DNA of 64,000 nt from the NCBI RefSeq assembly GCF_000621205.1, contig NZ_KK211228.1, positions 204,246 through 268,245 of the forward strand, given 5' to 3'. The notes beneath the pieces were generated by a model. It saw nothing but the letters and a program-made list of their open reading frames with translations, was not told where the DNA came from and made no database searches. This stretch comes from Halotalea alkalilenta DSM 17697 (GTDB lineage: Bacteria > Pseudomonadota > Gammaproteobacteria > Pseudomonadales > Halomonadaceae). Numbering within the stretch: position 1 is the first letter of the stretch; each line of letters opens with the position of its first letter. Positions 19,749 through 29,266 of the stretch are shown here, piece after piece. The translations under genes and the position numbers were made by a program.

Positions 19749-20527
19749 TGACCATAAGGCGCGATCGGCGCGATCTCGCCGCCGTTGACCGCGGCCTCGA
19801 ACCTGCCAGCGGCTTCCACGCCCTCTGGCAACGGCCAGCGCATCTCACTGCCAACCAGCACGTAGCCGAGCAGACCGTCGGATATCGTATGGCGCTGTGC
19901 GCCTTGGACGAACTCCGCGCGGGTGATGCGCGCATGCAGGTTGCCGCGGTTGGCGATCTCCAGGTAGCGCTTGCCTTGCTGATCGACGACTCGCCATCCG
20001 AGGCGCGGCTGGCCGGACTCTGCGCGCGCCTCGGCGCCGGCTCTGGTCCTACCCGCGAGGCCCTCGCCGTAGCTGAACAGCGGGACCGAATAGCGCATCT
20101 GGAATTTGACCCCCACGCTACCCTGGTCCTGATCGTTGCCGGCCACCGGAATCTCATCGATGATCACCCGATAAGCCCGCTCCTCCCCGGCGGCCACCGG
20201 CTGAGTACGAGTCAGGCGTACCAACTGGCGCTCCCCAGGGGCGATCCGCATCATCGGCGGGCTGCCGATCACTTCACTTTGCTGGTGATACTGATCGCCA
20301 CCGTCCTGCTGCCAGGCGAAAACCCGTGCTTGAAGCGTCACCGGAGCGCTGCCGCGATTTTCGAGCCACAGCGCAGCGGCGCGTTCATTGCTTGCGATCG
20401 ACGGGTCGACCGGCCAGATCAGCACCGAACTCGCCGCCCACACGGGAGTTGCAGCCATCACCAGGACGCTACGCAGCAACAGCCGCGCGACGCTGGATGG
20501 CCAGCTTCTCAGGATGCCAGTGGTCAT
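19745..20527 (-). CDS. csuC: Periplasmic pilus chaperone, Csu type
   Basis: The 260-residue PapD-like chaperone has a signal peptide ending near Val-Trp-Ala-Ala. Two immunoglobulin-like domains follow. The N-domain carries Ile-Trp-Pro-Val-Asp-Pro and the subunit-binding Arg region typical of the family. It donates a strand to pilin subunits and carries them to the usher. The frame continues 46 codons upstream into the previous gene; ATG 20527 has AAGGAAG before it and a proper signal peptide. Confidence 0.87.
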   Translation of the reverse strand: MTTGILRSWPSSVARLLLRSVLVMAATPVWAASSVLIWPVDPSIASNERAAALWLENRGSAPVTLQARVFAWQQDGGDQYHQQSEVIGSPPMMRIAPGERQLVRLTRTQPVAAGEERAYRVIIDEIPVAGNDQDQGSVGVKFQMRYSVPLFSYGEGLAGRTRAGAEARAESGQPRLGWRVVDQQGKRYLEIANRGNLHARITRAEFVQGAQRHTISDGLLGYVLVGSEMRWPLPEGVEAAGRFEAAVNGGEIAPIAPYGH

Positions 20528-20570
20528 CGGTTGCTTCCTTCGATATCGAGAGACTAAAAGAGCGGCGCCG

Positions 20571-21113
20571 TCACCATTGCAGCGTGACCACCAGGGTGTC
20601 GTGATAGGAACCCGCCGATGCATCGCCGGGCAGCGACAGGCGGGCATAAAGAGGCAGCTGGACATTCTCCGGGCTTGCGGCGGTGTTGACCGGCACCTCC
20701 TGGTTCACCGCGATCGGCTGCTGCATCGCCGCATCGGAGAACAGGCTGTAGCCGAGCAGCCCGCTGCCATCGGCGTGGCGCATGCGCCGCTGGTCGTCGT
20801 AGTGCTGCCCACCATCGACCCACATACTGAGCGCCACTCCGGGCGTGCAGTTGAGCGTCACCGACTGCCCCGCCACCAGGCTCGCGGTATGGGTCGCGGT
20901 CGAAAGCGCCGAATCGACGCCGAAATCGAGCCATCCCAGCATGCCCAGGCTCGCGCCTTCGGCGGGACGCGCGCCGTCGACCAGACAACCCTCGCTGACT
21001 GTGGCGCTGACCTGAAACGTACTGGTGGGAGCGGCGCTCGCCGAAGCGATCCATAGGCCGGGCAGTAAGGCTGAGGCCAGTCCAGCGATCACGCTCCGAC
21101 TCGCGCCGTTCAC
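20571..21113 (-). CDS. csuB: Spore-coat-U domain pilin-like protein, CsuB position
   Basis: The 180-residue secreted protein has a signal peptide ending near Ala-Ser-Ala-Ala. One SCPU domain runs from a Cys-containing first strand to a final Tyr-His-Asp-Thr-Leu-Val-Val-Thr-Leu-Gln-Trp. GTG at 21113 is used as start because it directly follows the previous stop with one base between. Longer readings run into the upstream gene. It stands just before the chaperone, as csuB does in Acinetobacter. Confidence 0.78.
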   Translation of the reverse strand: MNGASRSVIAGLASALLPGLWIASASAAPTSTFQVSATVSEGCLVDGARPAEGASLGMLGWLDFGVDSALSTATHTASLVAGQSVTLNCTPGVALSMWVDGGQHYDDQRRMRHADGSGLLGYSLFSDAAMQQPIAVNQEVPVNTAASPENVQLPLYARLSLPGDASAGSYHDTLVVTLQW

Positions 21114-21114
21114 G

Positions 21115-21657
21115 TCAGAACTCCAGGCTGACCTGAACGGTGTCGCTGTAGGTGCCCGCGGCCAACCCGTCATTGCCGAAAGCACGCGCATAGACCGGGA
21201 TCGTCTGGGCCGAGCCATCGGCGACCACCGTAAGCTCGTCGCCATTGTCGAGCACGGTCTGCCGTCCACTGTCGCTATAGAGGTTGTAGGGGACGAACTG
21301 GCCATTACCGGCCATCGCCCGGGTATAGGCACCGGCGTCGGCGTCATTGATTCCTGCGAGGAAGGTCAGGGTGGCGTCCTGGCCCGGCGAGCACTGGATC
21401 GAGATCCCGCTCTGCGCTCCGCCGACCAGCTCGCCATCGGCCTGGCTGAACAGCGTGGTCTGGGAACCGAAATCGATGGTGCCGAACTCGACCCCTGTCG
21501 TGCCGTTCGAGCCGTTGACCTCACAGGCGCTGGTCAGGGTGATCGTCGCATCGACCTGGCCTGTGACGGTGGCGGCGAAGGATGGAGAAGTCGCAACCAG
21601 GCCCAGGCACGCGGCGGCGGCGATCGATGAGGTACGACGCAGGGATATCACGGACAT
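21115..21657 (-). CDS. Spore-coat-U domain pilin-like protein
   Basis: The 180-residue protein has a signal peptide cleaved near Ser-Phe-Ala-Ala. One SCPU domain has two Cys residues and the typical C-terminal Gly-Thr-Tyr-Ser-Asp-Thr-Val motif. It is likely a structural subunit of the pilus (CsuA or CsuA/B-like). CGGAGTG precedes the ATG. The next gene starts almost immediately after its stop. Confidence 0.8.
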   Translation of the reverse strand: MSVISLRRTSSIAAAACLGLVATSPSFAATVTGQVDATITLTSACEVNGSNGTTGVEFGTIDFGSQTTLFSQADGELVGGAQSGISIQCSPGQDATLTFLAGINDADAGAYTRAMAGNGQFVPYNLYSDSGRQTVLDNGDELTVVADGSAQTIPVYARAFGNDGLAAGTYSDTVQVSLEF

Positions 21658-21717
21658 GGCGGTTCACTCCGGGTGCGAGCAAAAGGCGGCGGCCACCGGC
21701 CACCGCGTTGGTTCGAA

Positions 21718-22257
21718 TCAGAACTCGAGTTTGACCAGCAGGGTGTCGGTGTAGAGACCGCTCGCGATCGCGGAGCCGTTCGCCGCGATCGCGCCGTACA
21801 GTGGCACCTCGGTCGGGGCACCGCTGGTGTCGAGCGCGATCGGTTGCGAACTGCCGATGATGTACGGGACGGTGCGCGCCGCGTCACTGAAGACTTCGTA
21901 GCTGACCGTGTCCCCGGAATCCGCGCTGGCCAGCGAACGATCGCCGCGCAGGCCGCCATCGACGCTGACCTGGAAGGCTTCGAGATCCTTGCTGCACTCG
22001 ACCTGGAGCGTGCCACCGGATACGCCGGCCAGCTCAGCGCTCAGCACGTTGGTCCATGTCGTGGACACGTCACCGAAGTCCAAGATCCCGAAGTCGTTGA
22101 GGTCGCCGTCCACCCCGCCGCCGGTGACTTCGCACCCCTGGGCGACGTTCAGCGATACCTCGACCTTCCCCGTCACTGCCGCCTGCGCCTGACCCAGGCC
22201 GAACAGCATGGACATGGATGCCATCCCGGCGAGCATGGCCTTCTTGTTGCTATGCAT
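21718..22257 (-). CDS. Spore-coat-U domain pilin-like protein, probable major subunit
   Basis: The 179-residue protein has a clear signal peptide cleaved after Gln-Ala-Gln-Ala. One SCPU domain has two Cys residues and ends Leu-Leu-Val-Lys-Leu-Glu-Phe. GAGGGA lies 7 bases before ATG 22257; the frame is open 74 codons further but without a ribosome site. Its low content of charged residues and its similarity to the next subunit (21115-21657) suggest a repeated shaft subunit. The exact role is inferred. Confidence 0.8.
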   Translation of the reverse strand: MHSNKKAMLAGMASMSMLFGLGQAQAAVTGKVEVSLNVAQGCEVTGGGVDGDLNDFGILDFGDVSTTWTNVLSAELAGVSGGTLQVECSKDLEAFQVSVDGGLRGDRSLASADSGDTVSYEVFSDAARTVPYIIGSSQPIALDTSGAPTEVPLYGAIAANGSAIASGLYTDTLLVKLEF

Positions 22258-22399
22258 GTGTGTTCCCTCGTCTATGAGCCAATCAATCACCTGCCATCGG
22301 ATGCCGGAGACAGCGCCGCCCCTCGTACGGGAGGGCTCCCCGTGCATCACCTCCTCCCATCCCGGCCCGAAGCCCCAGGGGCTGGCGAGCCAAGCCGTG

Positions 22400-22966
22400 C
22401 TACCAGCGCAGCGTGAGCGTGAGCTCGTCGGTGTAGAAGCCGACCGGAGGTACTGCGTCGAGCGGCCCGATACGGGCATACAGCGGTATTCTCAAGCGTC
22501 CATCCCCAGGTACCGTGAAACCGACCAGCTCATCGGCAGGCCAGGGATGGCGACGCGCAGCGTCGAGGAACACCTGGTAAGGCAGCCGAACCGGCTCGCA
22601 GCGGGCCGAGGGGCCGTCATCGTCGCCCCGCGCAACCAGATGACGAGAAGAAGCGTTGCCATGGAGGCCACCATCGACGCCGAGCTGATACTCGGTACCG
22701 GGATTGCAGACGACGCTGAGCGCCTCGAACCCTGGCGCCTCGGCATCGATCCCCTGGCCTTGCCGATCGAGTCGCGGATGCTGCCCGAAATCGATCACTC
22801 CCCACTGCATCCGCTGATGCGGCTCGAACGCGATCGTGCATCCTCTCGGCACATCGAGTTTCACGTCGACGCTTCCCATCACCATCGCATCGGCATCGGC
22901 GAGCGATATCCAACCGAGCGAGGAGAGCATCGATATCACTAAAGTAAGCAATCGAGTGCGGGGCAT
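22400..22966 (-). CDS. Spore-coat-U domain pilin-like protein, first gene of the cluster
   Basis: The 188-residue protein has a signal peptide ending near Asp-Ala-Asp-Ala. One SCPU domain with two Cys residues ends in Phe-Tyr-Thr-Asp-Glu-Leu-Thr-Leu-Thr-Leu-Arg-Trp. The start could be GTG 22978, but GGGA directly abuts that codon, so ATG 22966 is preferred. The domain is more divergent than its neighbours, with extra loop residues around 115-130. A 142-bp gap separates it from the next pilin gene. Confidence 0.72.
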   Translation of the reverse strand: MPRTRLLTLVISMLSSLGWISLADADAMVMGSVDVKLDVPRGCTIAFEPHQRMQWGVIDFGQHPRLDRQGQGIDAEAPGFEALSVVCNPGTEYQLGVDGGLHGNASSRHLVARGDDDGPSARCEPVRLPYQVFLDAARRHPWPADELVGFTVPGDGRLRIPLYARIGPLDAVPPVGFYTDELTLTLRW

Positions 22967-23747
22967 CACTATGAACACTCCCTGCCACCGTCCGAAGGAC
23001 GCATGGAAAGTGAATGATTAACGCGACAAGAAAAAGTTATAAACCAGGAAATAAATACATAAGGCCAAAGGGAATTAATCTCCGTCCGCCGGGATAGCAC
23101 CCTACTGATCGATGGTACGCCATGACAGGTACCCGGTACCTTTTGGCACATGCTCGACAGGGCCACCGTAACCTCAAGCGTTACAGAAAAAAACCTTTTT
23201 ATTATGAAAAATAATGTACCTTGGTTCCCGCTATCAACTTTCAATTAACAAATCTCAACCTCTTGACCCAAAGCCAATTGGTTATAGAATATTTTATTCT
23301 CATCCCCGTTATTCTACGAATGAGCCTGCTTCTCGCCTCGTTCGAAAGCTTTCAAGTTGAACGACTGAAAGGGTACAGCGTCTCCCCTGTACCGCCGACA
23401 CACCGCCCACAGTAGCGCCAAGTCGCTGAAAAAAGGCGAAACGTAAGATCAGTCGGACCATTTCTCATAGCCAGCACCCGCCTATGGTCGTGAGTCGAGC
23501 GCGACCCGGGCAATGACCGGAGATTTAGCTCGGGTCGCTTTATACCCATACGAAAAAGATGGCCAATCACCGAAAACACTACCATAACGACCGGGTGAAC
23601 GGGTGGTTGAAAGCCATTCTCATCCTTGCCCCTGCGTGGACGCCGTTTTTTTTGATTTTTATTTATTTACCATTGTTATCGAATGGAAACGATTGACATA
23701 CTTGCGAAGCGATCGTTTATTTAATGACCATGGCACGGGAGGCGCGC
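22967..23747. other. AT-rich divergent region between the pilus cluster and its LysR neighbour
   Basis: This region of about 780 bp has much lower GC than its surroundings, with long A/T tracts near 23025-23070, 23185-23215 and 23645-23675. No gene with a ribosome site and family resemblance was found. It probably holds pilus promoters and binding sites for silencing or regulatory proteins. Only the LysR-gene promoter is clear enough to mark. Confidence 0.5.
23693..23721 (+). promoter_or_regulatory. Sigma-70-like promoter of the LysR gene
   Basis: A perfect -35 TTGACA (23693-23698) is followed after 17 bp by TTTATT (23716-23721). Transcription would start near 23728. This rules out the upstream ATG at 23724 and favours ATG 23748. 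Confidence 0.6.
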
Positions 23748-24704
23748 ATGCACTACAACTTGACAGACCCTTCATTCGCTCGGCTTTGTACTCATTACAT
23801 CGACCGCCGGATGACACTCAAACATATGCGTATACTCAATGCGGTGGACGAACGCAAAACGGTGAGCGGCGCTGCGGAAAGCCTGAACATGACAACGGCC
23901 AATGTGTCCAAAACAATCAAGGAAATCGAGGAGTTTCTTGGAGAGAACCTCTACTATCGCAAGCAGGGGCACTACTACCCTATGCCTCACCTGCTGCCAC
24001 TGACCGAGGTATCACGCCGGGTCCTGGCCGCCCTCGACGAAGCCAAGAGCGAGCTCTCATCGCTGTATCGCAAGACCGACCAGGAAATCCGCATCGGCTA
24101 CAGTGGCGCAATGCTCGAACCCTATGCCTGCCTGCTGGGCAAGCGACTGCTTTCGTACCCGATTTCCTACAGCATCAAGCTGATCAATCTCGGTATCGAG
24201 GACGCCAACGAGCGTATGCGCCAGGGCAACCTCGACATCATCCTCACCGCAGGCGCCACGCCCTATGACTGCAAGTGGCAGAAAGCGCCTCTTCGAATCA
24301 AGCGACTGCATCTGGTGGTCGCATCCCAGACCGCGACCGAGAAGGTCGAACTCACCGACATTCTCATTCCTTCGTGTTCGGAGTCGACGCTGGAGCTGAT
24401 CATGCGACAGCTGCTCGGCAGCATCGACTCCGAATTCAAGCTCAGCCAATTCGACTCGACGATGAGCCTGCACATCGCGCTGAGCAGTCCAGGTTCGGCC
24501 CTGGTCTGCAACGACCTGACCCTCGAAACGATCCCCGCCAAGGAGCACTGCCGAATTCTCCAGACCTTCGCGGTCAATGAGATTGCCTTCGAAGTCGGCT
24601 GGAGCGAGTCGAGCCTCAAGGACCCCAAGATGCGCTCGATCATCGAACGGGAGATCGCCCAGATCGAAAGAGACGCTCTCGAGCCCACCGAGTCACTAGG
24701 CTGA
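23748..24704 (+). CDS. LysR-family transcriptional regulator beside the pilus cluster
   Basis: The 318-residue regulator has an N-terminal LysR helix-turn-helix (about residues 24-82), including Ser-Gly-Ala-Ala-Glu-Ser-Leu-Asn with Val-Ser-Lys-Thr-Ile. A substrate-binding domain starts near residue 108 (Ile-Arg-Ile-Gly-Tyr-Ser-Gly). GGGAGG lies 5 bases before ATG 23748. It is divergent from the pilus genes across a long AT-rich region, so control of that operon is the natural guess. The ligand is unknown. Confidence 0.85.
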   Translation: MHYNLTDPSFARLCTHYIDRRMTLKHMRILNAVDERKTVSGAAESLNMTTANVSKTIKEIEEFLGENLYYRKQGHYYPMPHLLPLTEVSRRVLAALDEAKSELSSLYRKTDQEIRIGYSGAMLEPYACLLGKRLLSYPISYSIKLINLGIEDANERMRQGNLDIILTAGATPYDCKWQKAPLRIKRLHLVVASQTATEKVELTDILIPSCSESTLELIMRQLLGSIDSEFKLSQFDSTMSLHIALSSPGSALVCNDLTLETIPAKEHCRILQTFAVNEIAFEVGWSESSLKDPKMRSIIEREIAQIERDALEPTESLG

Positions 24705-24887
24705 CCCAGCGAGCACCCGCCCGGCGAGCCTAGCGATCGCCGGGACCAGTCCATCGAAACGTGATTACCCCACCGCATCCCGCTCGCGTTAGAATCGATG
24801 GCAAAATTTCCCGATGCCCGATGGTATGGAAGCCAGTCGCTCCCACCATCGAGCAGCCGCCACGCTCATCAACCTTCCCGAGGTTCC

Positions 24888-26921
24888 ATGTCCACCCGCA
24901 AGCTTCTCGTCACCAGCGCCCTGCCCTATGCCAATGGCGATATCCATCTCGGTCACCTGCTCGAGTATCTGCAGACCGACATGTGGGTGCGCTTCCAGAA
25001 GAGCCGGGGACATAGCTGCTACTACGTCTGCGCCGACGACGCCCACGGCACTGCGATCATGCTGCGCGCCGAGCAGGAGGGGATGACGCCGGAGGCGCTG
25101 ATCGAGAAGGTCAAGCAAGCCCACCAGGCGGACTTCGCCAAGTTCGGCATCGCTTTCGACAACTATCACTCCACGCACTCCGAGGAGAATCGCCGTCACA
25201 GCGAGGCGATCTACCTCGCCCTGCGGGAGGGCGGGCACATCGCCACCCGTGACATCGAGCAGATGTACGACCCGGTCAAGGGCCTGTTCCTGGCCGACCG
25301 TTTCATCAAGGGCACCTGTCCGAAGTGTCACTCGCCGGATCAGTATGGCGACAACTGCGAAGTGTGCGGCGCGGCCTACACCCCGGCCGACCTGATCGAC
25401 CCGGTCTCGGCGATCTCCGGCGCCAAGCCGGTGATCAAGAGTTCGGCCCACTATTTCTTCAAGCTGCCGGACTTCAGCGAGTTCCTGCGCGGCTGGCTGC
25501 GCTCCGGCACGGTCCAACCGCAGATCGCCAACAAGCTCGAGGAGTGGTTCGACACCGGGCTCAACGAATGGGACATCTCCCGCGACGCGCCCTACTTCGG
25601 CTTCGAGATCCCCAACGCGCCCGGCAAGTACTTCTATGTCTGGCTCGATGCGCCGATCGGCTACCTGGCGAGCTTCCAGAACCTCTGCGATCGCGAAGGC
25701 ATCGACTTCGATGCGTTCTGGCGCAAGGATTCCGACGCGGAAGTGCACCACTTCATCGGCAAGGACATCGTCTACTTCCATGCGCTGTTCTGGCCGGCGA
25801 TGCTCGAGGGTGCGGGGCTGCGTACGCCCACGGGCGTACACTGCCACGGCTTCGTCACCGTCAACGGTGCGAAGATGTCGAAATCCCGCGGCACCTTCAT
25901 CAAGGCCGACACCTATGCGCGCTTCCTCGATCCCGAGTACCTGCGCTACTACTTCGCCGCCAAGCTGACCTCACGCGTCGATGACCTCGACCTGAACCTC
26001 GAGGACTTCACCGCCCGGGTGAACGCCGACCTGGTCGGCAAGGTGGTCAACATCGCCAGCCGCTGCGCGGGCTTCGTCCACAAGCAGGGCGGCCGCCTCG
26101 CGGCCCGGCTGCCCGACACCGAGCTTCTCGATCGCGCGGTCGCCGCCGGCGACGAAATCGCCGAGGCCTTCGAGGCCCGCGAGTTCGCCCGGGGCGTGCG
26201 CAGGATCATGGAGCTCGCCGACGAGGCCAATGCCTACATCGCCGAACAGGCTCCCTGGGCGCTGGCCAAGCAGCCGGGAAGCGAGCAGCAGGTGCTCGAA
26301 GTCTGCTCCCTGGGACTCAATCTGTTCCGCCAGCTGGTGGTCTACCTGGCGCCGATCGTGCCCCGCCTGGCACAGGATGCCCGAGCCTTCCTCGGCCTCG
26401 ATTCGCTCGACTGGGAGAGCCGCCGCGAAGCGCTGCTCGATCATCCGATCGACAAGTTCAAGCCGCTGATGACCCGAGTCGACAGCGCCAAGGTCGAGGC
26501 GATGCTCGAAGCCTCCAAGGAAGTGCTTGCCGAAGAGCAGAAGCTGAAGGGCGGCCAGGCCAAGATGCCAAGCGCACTCGACCAGAACCCGATCGCCGAC
26601 GAGATAGGCATCGACGAGTTCGCCAAGGTCGACCTGCGCATCGCCCGGATCACCGCTGCGGAGCGCGTCGAGGGCTCGAACAAGCTGCTCAAGCTGACCC
26701 TCGACCTCGGCGGTGAGACCCGTACGGTCTTCTCTGGCATCAGCAAGCACTACTCGCCCGAAGCGCTGGTCGATCGGCTGACCGTGGTGGTCGCCAACCT
26801 CGCGCCCCGAAAAATGCGCTTCGGTGTCTCCGAGGGCATGGTTCTGGCCGCAGGCGGTGATGACGGCCTCCATCTGCTCTCCCCGGACAGCGGTGCGCTA
26901 CCGGGCCAGCGGGTCAGCTGA
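24888..26921 (+). CDS. metG: Methionyl-tRNA synthetase
   Basis: The 677-residue class I synthetase charges tRNA-Met. The HIGH-type motif is His-Leu-Gly-His (residues 20-23) and Lys-Met-Ser-Lys-Ser is at 329-333. A zinc knuckle has Cys144, Cys147, Cys157 and Cys160. The C-terminal tRNA-binding OB domain (about 570-677) used for dimerisation is present. The frame extends 30 codons upstream, but ATG 24888 with a GAGG site fits the family. Only one base separates its stop from the next start codon. Confidence 0.97.
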   Translation: MSTRKLLVTSALPYANGDIHLGHLLEYLQTDMWVRFQKSRGHSCYYVCADDAHGTAIMLRAEQEGMTPEALIEKVKQAHQADFAKFGIAFDNYHSTHSEENRRHSEAIYLALREGGHIATRDIEQMYDPVKGLFLADRFIKGTCPKCHSPDQYGDNCEVCGAAYTPADLIDPVSAISGAKPVIKSSAHYFFKLPDFSEFLRGWLRSGTVQPQIANKLEEWFDTGLNEWDISRDAPYFGFEIPNAPGKYFYVWLDAPIGYLASFQNLCDREGIDFDAFWRKDSDAEVHHFIGKDIVYFHALFWPAMLEGAGLRTPTGVHCHGFVTVNGAKMSKSRGTFIKADTYARFLDPEYLRYYFAAKLTSRVDDLDLNLEDFTARVNADLVGKVVNIASRCAGFVHKQGGRLAARLPDTELLDRAVAAGDEIAEAFEAREFARGVRRIMELADEANAYIAEQAPWALAKQPGSEQQVLEVCSLGLNLFRQLVVYLAPIVPRLAQDARAFLGLDSLDWESRREALLDHPIDKFKPLMTRVDSAKVEAMLEASKEVLAEEQKLKGGQAKMPSALDQNPIADEIGIDEFAKVDLRIARITAAERVEGSNKLLKLTLDLGGETRTVFSGISKHYSPEALVDRLTVVVANLAPRKMRFGVSEGMVLAAGGDDGLHLLSPDSGALPGQRVS

Positions 26922-26922
26922 G

Positions 26923-27873
26923 ATGGCGACGAGCGGCGCAGCAGCACTGGTCGAGCGTATCGACCAGCTGCTCCCCCAGACCCAGTGCGGCAAGTGCGGC
27001 CACTCGGGCTGCCGCCCTTACGCGCAGGCGATCGCAACCGGTGAGGCGCACACCAAGTGCCCGCCGGGTGGCGAACGCACCCTGATCGCACTGGCCCAGC
27101 TGCTCGATCGCCCCAAAGGAGCGCTCGAACGCCCGGCAGAGGCGCCCCAGCTCGCGGTGATTCGCGAAGACGAGTGCATCGGCTGCACCAAATGCATCCA
27201 GGCCTGCCCGGTCGATGCGATCGTCGGTGCCGCCAAACTGATGCACGGCGTGCTCGAATCGGAATGCACCGGCTGCGAACTTTGCGTCGCGCCCTGCCCG
27301 GTCGACTGCATCGACATGCGTCCTCATCCGCGCTGGCAAGAGGCCGGCAGTGATGCCGCACGCGAACGCTATCTCGCGCTGCGCGCCGACAACGGGCGCC
27401 GACGCTTCGATGCTCGCCGCGTACGGCTCGCCGAAAGAGAGCGGGCGGCCAAGGCACGGCGCCTGGAGCGCCTGCAGCGGCGCCTGCCCGCGAAAGCCCC
27501 GCCGCCGAGCGAGACCGCGGCTGCGCCGCCTCCTCGATCGAGCGACCCGCGTACGGCCGCCACCATCGCACGACTCGAGCACAAACTCGCAAGGCTCGCA
27601 GGCGATGCCCCCGAGCGCGCCGCCCTCGAAGCCCGCCTCGCCGAGGCCCGCAACGGCGGCGCTGCCAGTGCCGACCGCGCTCAGCACCAGCGCCAGCTCA
27701 GGATCGCCCTCAACGCCGCCGAGCAGCGCCGCCGCCTCGCCGAGCGCCAGCTGCGCCACAGCCAGCGGCAGCAGGGCGAGCCGGAGATCACCGAAGCCCG
27801 TCGGCAGCTCGAGCGGGCGCTGGATACCGAACGCCAGGCACAGCTCGCGCTGACCAACAGCGCGACACCGTGA
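26923..27873 (+). CDS. rnfB: Orphan soluble RnfB-like ferredoxin with charged C-terminal extension
   Basis: The 316-residue protein begins with the RnfB Fe-S domain (Cys22, Cys25, Cys30, Cys46) and two ferredoxin-type [4Fe-4S] motifs (Cys85/88/91/95 and Cys115/118/121/125). The N-terminal membrane anchor of E. coli RsxB is missing. Beyond residue 150 comes a long Arg/Ala/Glu-rich, probably coiled-coil tail. rnfA, C, D, G and E are absent, although rnf genes usually precede nth. It is likely an electron carrier whose partner lies elsewhere. The start ATG 26923 abuts the metG stop. Confidence 0.85.
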   Translation: MATSGAAALVERIDQLLPQTQCGKCGHSGCRPYAQAIATGEAHTKCPPGGERTLIALAQLLDRPKGALERPAEAPQLAVIREDECIGCTKCIQACPVDAIVGAAKLMHGVLESECTGCELCVAPCPVDCIDMRPHPRWQEAGSDAARERYLALRADNGRRRFDARRVRLAERERAAKARRLERLQRRLPAKAPPPSETAAAPPPRSSDPRTAATIARLEHKLARLAGDAPERAALEARLAEARNGGAASADRAQHQRQLRIALNAAEQRRRLAERQLRHSQRQQGEPEITEARRQLERALDTERQAQLALTNSATP

Positions 27874-27925
27874 AACCCGCACCCGCTGGCATTTCCCGAT
27901 CACCCGCAGTATCGAAGCGATAGCG

Positions 27926-28561
27926 ATGAACGACCAAAAGCGACGCCAGATATTCGAGCGCCTTCGCGCCGCCAACCCCCACCCCACCACCGAGCTCGAC
28001 TGGACCACGCCCTTCGAGCTGCTGGTGGCCGTGGCGCTATCGGCGCAGTCCACCGATGTCGGCGTCAACAAGGCGACCAAACGGCTGTTCCCGCTCGCCA
28101 ATACGCCCCGCGCGATGCTCGACCTCGGCCTCGAGGAGATCAAGGCGCAGATCAAAACCCTGGGGCTTTTCAACAATAAGGCAAAGAACCTGGTAGCGAT
28201 GTGCGAAATGCTGATCCGCGATCACCAAGGTGAAGTACCGCGCACCCGCGAGGGGCTCGAAGCCCTGCCCGGGGTCGGGCGCAAGACCGCCAACGTGATC
28301 CTCAATACCGCCTTCGGCGAACCTACCATCGCCGTCGACACCCACATCTTCCGCGTCGCCAACCGCACCCGGCTCGCCCCAGGCAAGAACGTCGACGAAG
28401 TCGAGCGCCGGCTGCTCAAGGTAGTGCCCAAGGAGTTCCGCCAGGATGCCCACCATTGGCTGATCCTCCACGGACGCTACACCTGCATCGCACGCAAACC
28501 GCGCTGCGGCAGCTGTGTGATCGAAGACCTGTGCGAATATCCCGACAAGACCGAGCCCTGA
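27926..28561 (+). CDS. nth: Endonuclease III
   Basis: The 211-residue base-excision repair glycosylase/AP lyase removes oxidised pyrimidines. The helix-hairpin-helix Leu-Pro-Gly-Val-Gly-Arg-Lys-Thr-Ala includes the catalytic Lys120. Asp138 lies in Val-Asp-Thr-His. The C-terminal [4Fe-4S] cluster motif is Cys187-x6-Cys194-x2-Cys197-x5-Cys203. It stands directly after rnfB, matching the ancestral rnf-nth order. Confidence 0.97.
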   Translation: MNDQKRRQIFERLRAANPHPTTELDWTTPFELLVAVALSAQSTDVGVNKATKRLFPLANTPRAMLDLGLEEIKAQIKTLGLFNNKAKNLVAMCEMLIRDHQGEVPRTREGLEALPGVGRKTANVILNTAFGEPTIAVDTHIFRVANRTRLAPGKNVDEVERRLLKVVPKEFRQDAHHWLILHGRYTCIARKPRCGSCVIEDLCEYPDKTEP

Positions 28562-28674
28562 GCCAGCGCTGCCGCCAGGCAGCCTCGCTGAGCGAACGCC
28601 CGTGACCAGGGCCCGGAGAAAGCAGGACTCATAATTGCATGGGCTCAGGGTGTAGGGGATTGTGGTATCAACCC

Positions 28675-29131
28675 ATGTCTGCGGAGGACCCATGTCAGAT
28701 TCTTCACCCACGCGCCACGACCACGCACGCCATCCGAAAAGAAATACAGCGATCGAACGCTTCGATCGCGGCATTGAGCCGCCGCTATGGCCTCAATCTC
28801 AAGACCGTCCATAAATGGCGTGCACGGGACTCGGTCGAGGACGTAGCCATGAGACCCAAACAGCCTCGCTCGCGACCTCCGCCGGCGGACCTTGCTCCCG
28901 CTCGATGATTGCCTGTTCGCTTTGCAGCGTTTCATCCCGTACCTGACCCGGGCGAGTCTTCATCGACTCTACCAGCATCATCAGATCAGCCGGCGGCCGA
29001 AAGACGGCGATGACAAGCCACCCCCCAAACGCTTCAAAGCCTATCCGATCGGTTATCTGCATATCGATTTCAGTAAGATCCGCACTGGCGAGCGACACGC
29101 CGCGGGCACTGTGAGAGACAGGATACCCTGA
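28675..29131 (+). pseudogene. IS481-type transposase remnant
   Basis: Two fragments in different frames match one transposase: an N-terminal helix-turn-helix piece (Ala-Ala-Leu-Ser-Arg-Arg-Tyr-Gly with Lys-Thr-Val-His-Lys-Trp, ending 28908) and a later piece from 28892 (Leu-Leu-Pro-Leu-Asp-Asp-Cys-Leu through Tyr-Leu-His-Ile-Asp-Phe). Between them about 15-20 codons seem deleted. Most of the catalytic DDE region is missing after 29131. The family assignment is from recalled IS481-family sequences. It marks the left edge of the accessory island. Confidence 0.7.
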
Positions 29132-29208
29132 CAAGCTCGGTAGGATTCGCTGCCTGGTTTTTAATCCCTGACTAAAACGGCCTAGGATTCCGCTTTTAGG
29201 GGTGTTGC

Positions 29209-29230
29209 TAAACCACCAGTGGTTTATAAT
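29209..29230 (+). promoter_or_regulatory. abiE promoter with palindromic operator
   Basis: A perfect 8-bp inverted repeat, TAAACCAC-CA-GTGGTTTA (29209-29226), overlaps a consensus -10 box TATAAT (29225-29230). It lies 37 bp before the abiEi start. The -35 region is weak. Autorepression by the AbiEi antitoxin, known for this family, would fit. Confidence 0.65.
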
Positions 29231-29266
29231 TTCTCATGAAAACGCCATTAAAGGCTGTATTCTAGC

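Noticed and set aside
23221-23585. Small open frames in the AT-rich region before the LysR gene
   Set aside because: No ribosome sites, no recognisable domains, and both strands are open by chance in this composition.
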